From the NCBI RefSeq assembly GCF_002154225.1, contig NZ_MTSE01000003.1:695750-742075 (forward strand): a stretch of 46,326 nucleotides of DNA. The letters run 5' to 3'. Made by a program: the position numbers and the translations under genes. The stretch comes from Hymenobacter crusticola. Lineage in GTDB: Bacteria > Bacteroidota > Bacteroidia > Cytophagales > Hymenobacteraceae. Below the pieces are notes generated by a model. The model searched no databases and was not told the origin of the DNA. It was given only the letters and a program-made list of their open reading frames with translations. Shown piece after piece: positions 1-6,959 of this stretch (the stretch's first letter is position 1; each line of letters begins with the position of its first letter).

Positions 1-24
1 AAGCTCTCCATCGTATTTTGCCGT

Positions 25-573
25 ATGAAATTCCTGGTTCTCGCCCTTCTGCTTCAGCAACCCACGCCCGCTACCGACCCGCTGCCCCGCCTTATCCAGG
101 AACGGGAAACCTTGGTGCACCAATACGAAGAAGCTAATGCTCAGCGCAATAGTCTCTTCGGCAATAAGCCCAGCAAGAAAGATCTGCAAGAGGTAGTAGA
201 TGCCCTGAAAGGCATTATCCGCAAAGACAGCGAGCTAATTCAGGCGGTGAAAGAAAGCGGCATTCGGCGCACCGCGAACATTGTGGCCGAGAAAACGCAG
301 GCCGAGCGCCAAGCCAGCCTAGCCCACGGCGACCAATCGTCGACGCGCGAACGGTTTTACGACCTGCAAAACCAGATTCAGAATCTGGAGATACGCGACA
401 AACAGCGCCAAAAGAAACTAGCGGACGCGCAGCAGCAGCTCGCCGACGCCGATGCCACCCGCACCAGCCGCGAGCTGATTGCGGTAGCGTTGGCCTTGCT
501 CAGTGCGGGGCTGTTGTTGTACGTGTATCGGCTGCGCCAGCAGCTGCCCGTGCGCCGTGCCCGGCGGGGCTAG
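25..573 (+). CDS. Exported coiled-coil protein with C-terminal membrane anchor
   Basis: I do not recognise a family for this 182-residue protein. The N-terminus is a short hydrophobic stretch (about residues 1-16) that could be a signal peptide. The middle, about 25-145, is highly charged and rich in Gln, Glu, Lys and Arg without prolines, which is what a long coiled coil looks like. Residues about 150-168 form one strong membrane segment, followed by a short basic tail (RRARRG). The likely arrangement is a coiled-coil body outside the cytoplasm held by the C-terminal helix. It precedes the DUF2007-like gene by about 35 bases on the same strand, so the two may be co-transcribed. The ATG is the only sensible start. 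Function unknown. Confidence 0.6.
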   Translation: MKFLVLALLLQQPTPATDPLPRLIQERETLVHQYEEANAQRNSLFGNKPSKKDLQEVVDALKGIIRKDSELIQAVKESGIRRTANIVAEKTQAERQASLAHGDQSSTRERFYDLQNQIQNLEIRDKQRQKKLADAQQQLADADATRTSRELIAVALALLSAGLLLYVYRLRQQLPVRRARRG

Positions 574-606
574 CGCTCTGGCTATCAGCACCTCCCCTAG
601 CTTGGT

Positions 607-957
607 ATGCTCATTCCCGCCGCCGATTACCTGACGTACGCCGAGGCCGTGACCCTGTACAACGACCTGCGCGAAGCGGAAATCATTGCGTTAGTCAAAA
701 CAGCCGGTCCGCCTTCCTTTCCCTTCGGCGACGGGCTATATTATCAGTTACTCATTGAGGAAGACGAAGTAGAAGCAGCTCAGGCGATTGTAGCCGAATT
801 TGAGCGTCAGCGCACCGCCATAAATCCGCACCGCTGTCCGCGTTGTGGCTCCGTGGATACTTTGCCTGCCGTCCGCGTGAGGTGGTGGAAACGTCTGTTT
901 TACGCCGGCACGACCTTGTACCAATGTCAAAACTGCAACGCCACGTTTGCGACCTAG
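607..957 (+). CDS. DUF2007-like protein with C-terminal zinc ribbon
   Basis: A 116-residue protein. Residues 1-70 resemble the DUF2007 fold (often named putative signal-transducing protein): a small alpha/beta domain in which an early segment describes shifting between copies or sites and a late segment carries the pattern of acidic residues before an Ala-Ile-Val helix. The C-terminal third holds two CxxC pairs, CPRCGS near residue 79 and CQNCNA near residue 109, which together form a zinc ribbon. The combination is common in Bacteroidetes. No enzymatic role is known for the family; the ribbon suggests protein or nucleic-acid contact. It is followed by a repeat-rich gap, so it probably ends its transcript here. 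Confidence 0.7.
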   Translation: MLIPAADYLTYAEAVTLYNDLREAEIIALVKTAGPPSFPFGDGLYYQLLIEEDEVEAAQAIVAEFERQRTAINPHRCPRCGSVDTLPAVRVRWWKRLFYAGTTLYQCQNCNATFAT

Positions 958-1397
958 GCCCAGCGTGTGGTCTACAGTAACGTCATAAGCCTGTTATCCA
1001 CCGTTTCGTTAACCACTTGTAGAGACGCGACACTTCGCGTCTGCTCGTTGCTGAGGTCATTTACCTAGGTCGTTCGATGTAGAGATGCAAGATGTTGCGT
1101 CTCTACGTTGCTGCCGCTGTTTACTTAAGTTGCTCTAGGTCATGTTAACTCAAGCTATCCACGAAGGATACTTCAATCATTAAGCCGCTGCATCGTCTAA
1201 CATTTTGCCCAACTAGCGCAATAAGCTACCCCACTTAGCAAGCCACCTTCCACGCGAGAAACTAACTTACTGAGCATCTTATTACTACAATATTTAGCAT
1301 TTATTTCTAATATTTTTAGCTTGCTTTTTAAGCCTCAACCAGTACTTTAAGGGCCGAGAACATCGCTGACCCTTACGCCGCAAGCGGCCCTTTCGAG
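958..1397. other. Gene-free gap with tandem hairpin repeats and AT-rich segment
   Basis: This 440-base gap has no plausible gene. Its first part carries two copies of a hairpin repeat (separate entry). From about 1260 to 1340 the sequence becomes very AT-rich just upstream of the SWIM gene, as expected for the promoter region of the operon that follows, but I see no exact TAnnTTTG -7 box. Confidence 0.5.
1018..1137. repeat. Tandem pair of ~60-bp hairpin repeats (TGTAGAGACGC family)
   Basis: Two units begin exactly 60 bases apart, at 1018 and 1078. Each opens with TGTAGAGA[C/T]GC, makes a short hairpin (AGACGCG...CGCGTCT in the first; GTAGAGATGCAA...TTGCGTCTCTAC in the second), and continues with GTTGCTG and a more diverged tail ending in a TTTAC(C/T)T(A)AGGT-like block. 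A third, partial copy lies at 4329-4363, after the DUF5691-like gene. The form suggests a REP/BIME-like intergenic repeat. No RAYT-type transposase is present in the window. Confidence 0.75.
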
Positions 1398-2780
1398 TTG
1401 ATCTGGACGGAAGAACAAGTACGTGCGCTGGTGACCGACGCCGGCACGCTCAAGCGAGGCCTTGATTTAGCCAAGCCTCCCAAGTGGAGCAACCTAGGCC
1501 AGACCGATAGTGCCGCCTGGGGCGAGTGCGCCGGCAGCGGCTCCAAGCCCTACCAAGTCGGCATCGACCTCACAGAGCCGGCCTTTAAGTGCTCTTGCCC
1601 AAGCCGGGTATTTCCGTGCAAGCACGGCGCAGGGCTGCTTCTGCTATTGGCTCGCCAAACCGGGCTTTTCACGGGTGCTACGCCGCCGCCGTGGTTGGCC
1701 GAATGGCTTGAAAAGCGACAGCAAACCCAAAGCAAAAAAGCCGCGCCAGCACCCGCCGCCAAGGCTCCCGCACCCGAAACGGCAATACCTAGCTCCGCTG
1801 ATCCCGCCAACGCGGCCGAGCCGGAGAGTGCTGCTTTGGTTAGCGAGGCGCGCTTGCAACGCATGCAGCGCGGCGCGAGCGAGCTGCTAGTGTGGCTGCA
1901 AGACCTCATCAGCGCGGGGCTAGCCCAGACCGAAAATCAGCCGCGCACCTTCTGGGAAAACCAAGCCGCCCGCCTCGTCGACGACCAATTACCAGGCCTT
2001 GCCGCGGTGCTGCGCGAGCTAGCCACGCTACGCTATGCCAGCCTCGATTGGCCGGAGCGGCTGCTGGCTCGCCTTGGCGAACTGTACCTGCTAGTGCGCG
2101 CCTTCCTGCGACTCGAACAACTACCTGCTGAGCTTCAACAAGATGTGCTTCAGCTCGTCGGTATCAACCTCAAAAAGGAGGATATACAGGCCCAGCAGCC
2201 CCCCGTGGCGGATACGTGGCTAGTGGTGGGACAGGTCACGAAGGAAGAAGAGCGACTGCTGTCTCGCCGCACTTGGCTGTGGGGGCAGCATACCAATCGC
2301 TACGCTTTTGTGCTGGAGTTTTCCTTTGGCGGTCAAGCCTTTGCCACGGCGCTCGTACCGACTGGCACCTACAAAGGCGACCTAGCTTTTTACCCGAGCG
2401 CCTGCCCGCTCCGCGCCGTCTCGACGGGTGCTTGGGCATTCAGCGGTACTCGGCCGCAAGCTAGGCCCGGTGGCAGTTCTGTTCAAGATTTGCTCGATGC
2501 CTATGCTACCGCGCTCAGCCAACTTCCCTGGCTGCGCGAGTGGCCCGTGACGCTGAACGGCGTGGTTCCTCAATTTGGCCCCAATGAGCAGCCCATCCTG
2601 TACCACCCCACCGAAGGGCTACAGCTGCCCCTGCGCTGCGACCCTGAGCTCGCCTGGCAGTTGCTCGCTATTAGCGGCGGGTACCCGCTAACAGTTTTTG
2701 GCGAATGGAACGGCCGCGCTTTTTTCCCGATTTCGTACTGGTCCGCTCCGGTGACGGCCACAACCGCCGTTTCTGTATGA
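1398..2780 (+). CDS. SWIM zinc-finger protein (YehQ-like)
   Basis: A 460-residue protein with a SWIM zinc finger near its N-terminus: C65-x-C67-x6-C74-x-H76 within a typical FKCSCPSR...CKHG context. SWIM domains bind zinc and mediate DNA or protein contacts. Residues about 110-150 are an Ala/Pro/Lys-rich linker; the rest is a helical region followed by a beta-rich C-terminal half. Translation probably starts at a TTG (1398), because the protein then begins with the usual (M)xWTEEQV sequence and no ATG or GTG lies upstream in frame. It is the first gene of the MoxR/VWA block, and its stop overlaps the next start (ATGA), implying translational coupling. In E. coli the corresponding cluster is yehLMPQ. 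Biochemical role unknown. Confidence 0.85.
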   Translation: MIWTEEQVRALVTDAGTLKRGLDLAKPPKWSNLGQTDSAAWGECAGSGSKPYQVGIDLTEPAFKCSCPSRVFPCKHGAGLLLLLARQTGLFTGATPPPWLAEWLEKRQQTQSKKAAPAPAAKAPAPETAIPSSADPANAAEPESAALVSEARLQRMQRGASELLVWLQDLISAGLAQTENQPRTFWENQAARLVDDQLPGLAAVLRELATLRYASLDWPERLLARLGELYLLVRAFLRLEQLPAELQQDVLQLVGINLKKEDIQAQQPPVADTWLVVGQVTKEEERLLSRRTWLWGQHTNRYAFVLEFSFGGQAFATALVPTGTYKGDLAFYPSACPLRAVSTGAWAFSGTRPQARPGGSSVQDLLDAYATALSQLPWLREWPVTLNGVVPQFGPNEQPILYHPTEGLQLPLRCDPELAWQLLAISGGYPLTVFGEWNGRAFFPISYWSAPVTATTAVSV

Positions 2781-4324
2781 ACCTCCAAACCGACTGGCAG
2801 CAATTGCTGCGCGTGGCCTTGCTCGGCACGCGCCAAAGCGGCGAAACCGTACCTAGCTTAGCCGATCTGCCCGCCCCCGAAGCCGTTGAAAAACACGCCC
2901 TGTTAGCGGCTGGCTCCTTGGGCTTGGTGCGCAAAGCGGGCCTCAAAGCACTAGACGCCACCGCCCCCGACGTGTCGCCTGCCCCGCCCGAAACAATCCC
3001 AACCCTGGGCCTGAACGGCCGGGAGGCGCTGGGGCAGCTGCTCAATGACCGCTACCCGGCGATGCTAGCCGACTATTTGGTAAGCTTGGCGCAGGCCGGG
3101 CGCCGCGTGCCCCACCAACAGCTCGTCCCGCTGCTCAACTACGCCCGCACCCGCCCCGAGCTGCACGCGCCCACGGCGGCAGTGCTAGGTCAGCGCGGAT
3201 TGTGGCTGGTGCGTCTCAACTCCGAGTGGCAACCGTTGCTGGCGTCTGCGGCCACACCCGATGCTGCAGATTGGGAAACGGGCAAGTTGCGCCAACGGCA
3301 AAACTACCTGCAAGCCCTTCACCGCCAAGACCCTGACCAAGCCCGGGCGCTACTCGCTGCCACCTTGGCCCAAGAGCCAGCCAAAACCCAAGCCGCGCTG
3401 CTCGCCGCCCTAGCGCCGGCCCTGAGCGCCGCCGACGCGCCCTTGCTGGAGCAATACCTAGGGTCGAAAAGCAAGGAAGTACGCCAAACGGTAGCACTCT
3501 TGTTGGTGCGCACGCCTGGCAACGCCTTGGTGGAGCGGCTATGGCAGCGAGCAGTGCCGTATTTGGAGTTAAAAAAGCCGCTGCTAGGTCGCAAGAAGCT
3601 GGAAGGTTCGTTGCCTGATACCTGGTCGGCAGAGTGGCAGGCCGATGGTATTGAGCAGAAAGATAACCGATACGCCGGCGAAAAAGCAGCGTGGCTTGGG
3701 CAACTCCTCTCCCTGATTCCGCCCGAGCGGTGGTCGGCGCACTGGAACATCGCCCCCACCGACTTGCTAGAATTAGCTACCGACAAGGAATGGGCGTCCT
3801 TGCTGCTGCCGGCCTGGAAGCAAGGGCTGCTGCTGCACCGCTCCGAGGCCTGGGCCCTAGCCTACCTCCGTTTGCAGCTCACCCACGACTCCATGCCATT
3901 CCTCACTGCCACCGATGCCACGGAGGTAGTTGGCCTCGCGCAAGTCACGCAACTGCTCATGGCGCACTTGCCGCGCCACCCACGCTTCACCCAGCCCGAA
4001 GCGCGCTGGGAAAGCCTGCTCTTGGATTTGCCCGGTCCTTGGCCGGAAGCACTTACGCACAAAGCGTTGGAAATCATTGAGAACACCCTGACCGTTGCTC
4101 CCAGCAATCAGCAGTACCTTCTTACGTACCGGCTCACGCAGCTCCTGCGCCACATGCAGCTCGTGGTGCCGCCCAGCGAATACGCCCGTTGTGCCACCAC
4201 CTTGCGCAGCCTAGGCCAGCTAGATTCTTCGGTGAATACCGCCGCCGAGCAGTTCCTCAGCGCCCTCTACTTTCGCCAACAGCTCCACGAAACCCTCACC
4301 GAATCACCCGCCCCCGATAGTTGA
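2777..4324 (+). CDS. DUF5691-like helical-repeat protein
   Basis: A 515-residue protein starting at the ATG that overlaps the SWIM stop codon (ATGA at 2777-2780); the frame is open further upstream but that part is antisense or out of frame to the SWIM gene and lacks sense. The sequence is Leu/Ala-rich with many regularly spaced helices and an ARM/HEAT-like appearance around residues 180-270. The N-terminal motif LLRVALLGT, followed by a segment LLAAGSLGLVRKAG, is what I recall for DUF5691 proteins, which are commonly encoded beside SWIM-domain genes. No catalytic motif is visible, so a scaffold or adaptor role for the MoxR/VWA machinery is an inference. It is followed by a 214-base gap holding repeats. 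Confidence 0.7.
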   Translation: MNLQTDWQQLLRVALLGTRQSGETVPSLADLPAPEAVEKHALLAAGSLGLVRKAGLKALDATAPDVSPAPPETIPTLGLNGREALGQLLNDRYPAMLADYLVSLAQAGRRVPHQQLVPLLNYARTRPELHAPTAAVLGQRGLWLVRLNSEWQPLLASAATPDAADWETGKLRQRQNYLQALHRQDPDQARALLAATLAQEPAKTQAALLAALAPALSAADAPLLEQYLGSKSKEVRQTVALLLVRTPGNALVERLWQRAVPYLELKKPLLGRKKLEGSLPDTWSAEWQADGIEQKDNRYAGEKAAWLGQLLSLIPPERWSAHWNIAPTDLLELATDKEWASLLLPAWKQGLLLHRSEAWALAYLRLQLTHDSMPFLTATDATEVVGLAQVTQLLMAHLPRHPRFTQPEARWESLLLDLPGPWPEALTHKALEIIENTLTVAPSNQQYLLTYRLTQLLRHMQLVVPPSEYARCATTLRSLGQLDSSVNTAAEQFLSALYFRQQLHETLTESPAPDS

Positions 4325-4328
4325 ACGA

Positions 4329-4363
4329 TGTAGAGACGCAATAGTTGAAGTCTCATCGCTGAA
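4329..4363. repeat. Third copy of the TGTAGAGACGC repeat
   Basis: A partial copy of the unit found twice at 1018-1137, again beginning TGTAGAGACGCAA and ending in TC-x-TCGCTGAA. The hairpin is degraded here (GAGAC...GTCTC is what remains). It lies 5 bases after the stop of the DUF5691-like gene. Confidence 0.6.
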
Positions 4364-4377
4364 CGACTACAGAGAAC

Positions 4378-4484
4378 GTCATGTCGACCAAGGAGAGACC
4401 TCTCGCGTGCTGATGTTGCCAAAGTAAACCTAGCTTTTAGAAGTTACCATGGCATGCGAGAGGTCTCCCGTTAGTCGACATGAC
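4378..4484. repeat. 107-bp palindromic REP-like element
   Basis: Two 33-base arms (4378-4410 and 4452-4484) are inverted copies with about five mismatches. The shared core reads GTCATGTCGAC, then GAGACCTCTCGC, then TGC; the spacer is 41 bases and AT-richer. The same GTCATGTC/GTCGACATGAC core forms the stem of the hairpin at 12836-12881 at the other end of this gene block. The element sits between the DUF5691-like and MoxR genes, where it may attenuate or separate transcripts. Confidence 0.75.
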
Positions 4485-4538
4485 CTTCTAATGAAGCACG
4501 ATGACAAATAATAACATATCCACTCTCCTAGCTTTTTC

Positions 4539-5636
4539 ATGTCGCTCAATCCTTCCTCCGAAATCCTGCGCCCGCACGTTGAGGTGCAATACGCCGAAGA
4601 ACTCGCTGCCCTTACCGCCCTCGACGACCGCCCCAAGCCGCCCAACTGGAAACTCTCGCCCTGGGCGGTGGTGACCTATTTACTTGGCGGCAAGCTAGAT
4701 AACGGCTTCGAGATTGAGCCCAAATACATCGGGCAGCGGCGCCTCATGGAAATTGCCGTGGCCACTCTCGCCACCGACCGCGCCCTGCTGCTGCTCGGCG
4801 TACCCGGCACCGCCAAAAGCTGGGTATCGGAGCACCTGACGGCGGCCATCAGCGGGCACTCCAACCTGCTCATCCAGGGCACGGCCGGTACTTCCGAAGA
4901 TGCCATTCGCTACTCTTGGAACTACGCCCGCCTGATTGCCGAAGGGCCGTCGGCGGGGGCGCTGGTGCCCTCACCCCTACTCAAAGGCATGCAGGAAGGC
5001 AGTCTGGTGCGGGTGGAAGAACTCACGCGCATCCCCTCCGATGTGCAGGATACGCTCATCACGGTGCTCTCCGAGAAGGTGTTGCCTGTGCCCGAGCTAG
5101 CGACCGAGGTACAGGCCACGCGCGGCTTCAACGTGATAGCCACCGCCAACGACCGCGACAAAGGCGTGAACGAACTCAGCAGCGCCCTGCGTCGTCGCTT
5201 CAACACGGTGGTGCTGCCCCTACCTACTTCCGTGGCTGAGGAAGTACAGATTGTGCACTCGCGAGTAGAGAAAACCGGCCGCGCCCTGCAATTGCCGCCC
5301 ACCACTGCGGCCCTGGAGCAGATCAGCCGCCTCGTGACCATCTTCCGCGAACTGCGCTCGGGCGTGACCGAAAACGGCAAAACCAAGCTCAAAAGCCCCA
5401 GCGGCACGCTCAGCACCGGCGAGGCTATTTCGGTGCTGAACAGCGGCCTGGCCCTGGCCGCCTACTTCGGCGACGGCACCCTGCAAGCCGCCGACCTAGC
5501 CGCCGGCCTCACCGGCGCTGTGATCAAAGACCCCGTGCAAGACCGCGTGGTGTGGCTGGAATACCTCGAAACCGTGGTGAAAGAGCGGGATGGCTGGAAG
5601 GATTTGTACCGGGCGTGCCGGGAGGTGGTGGAGTAA
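4539..5636 (+). CDS. MoxR-family AAA+ ATPase (YehL-like)
   Basis: A 365-residue AAA+ ATPase of the MoxR group. Walker A is GVPGTAKS at residues 87-94. The Walker B strand reads VRVEE at about 157-161, with Glu where many MoxR proteins have Asp. Sensor 1 is in VIATANDRD (about 199-207), and an arginine-finger stretch ALRRRF follows at about 216-221. A C-terminal lid domain begins near residue 290. MoxR ATPases act as chaperone-like remodelling enzymes with a VWA partner; the VWA gene here is the last of the block (11715). The ATG lies just after the palindromic repeat, so this gene may have its own promoter. The gene order and length fit the YehL subgroup. Confidence 0.9.
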   Translation: MSLNPSSEILRPHVEVQYAEELAALTALDDRPKPPNWKLSPWAVVTYLLGGKLDNGFEIEPKYIGQRRLMEIAVATLATDRALLLLGVPGTAKSWVSEHLTAAISGHSNLLIQGTAGTSEDAIRYSWNYARLIAEGPSAGALVPSPLLKGMQEGSLVRVEELTRIPSDVQDTLITVLSEKVLPVPELATEVQATRGFNVIATANDRDKGVNELSSALRRRFNTVVLPLPTSVAEEVQIVHSRVEKTGRALQLPPTTAALEQISRLVTIFRELRSGVTENGKTKLKSPSGTLSTGEAISVLNSGLALAAYFGDGTLQAADLAAGLTGAVIKDPVQDRVVWLEYLETVVKERDGWKDLYRACREVVE

Positions 5637-5674
5637 AGTTCTTTTTTATATACAGACTCTTTTAAGACATCTAT

Positions 5675-6925
5675 ATGCATCATAACCGAACACCCAAACT
5701 TTTTACAGGAGAAAGCATAAATGAACTATTTCAACAGATTTATAAAAGAATACAATCAACTATAGAGAATGAAAGCGAAACATATATTCTAAATGTCAAT
5801 GAAAGCACCTACATAGATTACCTAACAAACAATCACAAAATTGATACTCCTGAGATACACTTTGACCATGTGAATGCTGATAGCTACGAAGATGATATTC
5901 CAGCCGAATATTTTCCGATGGATTATTATGTAATACAAGGAAAAAGGTACAGGAAAGAAGTTATTCAATTCTTCATTCCATGTACGGGTGAAACTACGTT
6001 GTTAAAATATAGACCAGCAAATGAATACTATGTTGGCGGAAGTGGTGGTCATTTTGGTATAACAACCGAAGCTATAGTTGCAGAATTTATCAATTTCTCG
6101 AATGACCCCGCAGAAATAAGAAGAAAATTCGACCAAGAAGTTGAGGGCATACATCCTAATTACAATTTATTAAGGAATAATATACAGCAATTTAATTTAT
6201 CACTTAAGGAACAAGTGCGTTCTTACTTAAGTGAAAGAAAGAAGAAATTTTTAAACAAAAATAATCTTCTTTCTTCGTTAGGAATACCCATAAGGAAACG
6301 AGACGATGTCGCAGCAACTTTCTCTGTACCCAACCCACAACTCAGGGAAAAGATAATAGTTAGACCTATTGTGCATGAAACAGGTTTTAAACCCGAGCCT
6401 ACTTTAGATAATGATAACTACATCAAGATTCTAAAGCTAATAAATGATGTTGGCAAAAATTTCGAAAGAATGCCTAGCGTCTATAAAGACAAAGGCGAGG
6501 AGGATTTGAGGGACCACATTCTTATGACACTAGACCCAAATTTCGAATTTGGAAGTGCAAGCGGAGAAACTTTTAACAAATCAGGAAAAACAGATATACA
6601 ACTCCGGTATAATAGCTCTGTTGTATTTATTGCTGAATGCAAGTTTTGGAGCGGCGAGAAGAACTTTCTATCGACTATTTCACAACTGCTAGGGTACCTC
6701 ACTTGGAGAGACACAAAAGCTTCAGTTATTGTTTTCGTCAAACAAAAAGATTTTTCTTCTATTCTGAAGAAAGTTGATACTGAAACACCTAAACACTCTA
6801 ACTATTTAGAAACACTAGCTAGAGCAGAAGAGAATTGGTTTAACTATCGTTTTCATGTGAACGAAGATAAAAACAGAGAAATAAAGTTAGCTATTCAGTT
6901 ATACCATCTACCTGTCATTCAATAG
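5675..6925 (+). CDS. AT-rich predicted PD-(D/E)XK nuclease
   Basis: A 416-residue protein of markedly lower GC (mid-30s percent by eye) than both neighbours. The N-terminal 200 residues match nothing I recognise. The C-terminal part, about residues 280-390, has a restriction-endonuclease-like core: an acidic helix (EEDLRDHILMTL), then GETFNKSGKTDIQL with the Asp of the first catalytic strand, then FIAECKFW supplying the E-x-K pair, then a helix with QLLGYLTWRD. These form a plausible D...ExK active site for DNA or RNA cleavage. No helicase, methylase or specificity gene adjoins it. It lies between the MoxR and DUF5682 genes, whose order is normally uninterrupted, so it was probably acquired. 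A defence function is inference. Confidence 0.7.
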   Translation: MHHNRTPKLFTGESINELFQQIYKRIQSTIENESETYILNVNESTYIDYLTNNHKIDTPEIHFDHVNADSYEDDIPAEYFPMDYYVIQGKRYRKEVIQFFIPCTGETTLLKYRPANEYYVGGSGGHFGITTEAIVAEFINFSNDPAEIRRKFDQEVEGIHPNYNLLRNNIQQFNLSLKEQVRSYLSERKKKFLNKNNLLSSLGIPIRKRDDVAATFSVPNPQLREKIIVRPIVHETGFKPEPTLDNDNYIKILKLINDVGKNFERMPSVYKDKGEEDLRDHILMTLDPNFEFGSASGETFNKSGKTDIQLRYNSSVVFIAECKFWSGEKNFLSTISQLLGYLTWRDTKASVIVFVKQKDFSSILKKVDTETPKHSNYLETLARAEENWFNYRFHVNEDKNREIKLAIQLYHLPVIQ

Positions 6926-6959
6926 GCCATAATTATTTCACTAGTTAAATTAGAAAAAT

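Noticed and set aside
958..1397. Repeat pair considered as a CRISPR array
   Set aside because: Only two units, imperfect, each itself a hairpin, period 60 with conserved spacer-like tails; no cas genes.
1550..1909. Long antisense open frames inside GC-rich genes (also at 7116-7535, 8312-8872, 11922-12467, 31711-32397, 41869-42447)
   Set aside because: Each overlaps a gene with clear family motifs, has no motif of its own and shows the Arg/Ala/Pro/His-rich composition expected for shadow frames in GC-rich DNA.
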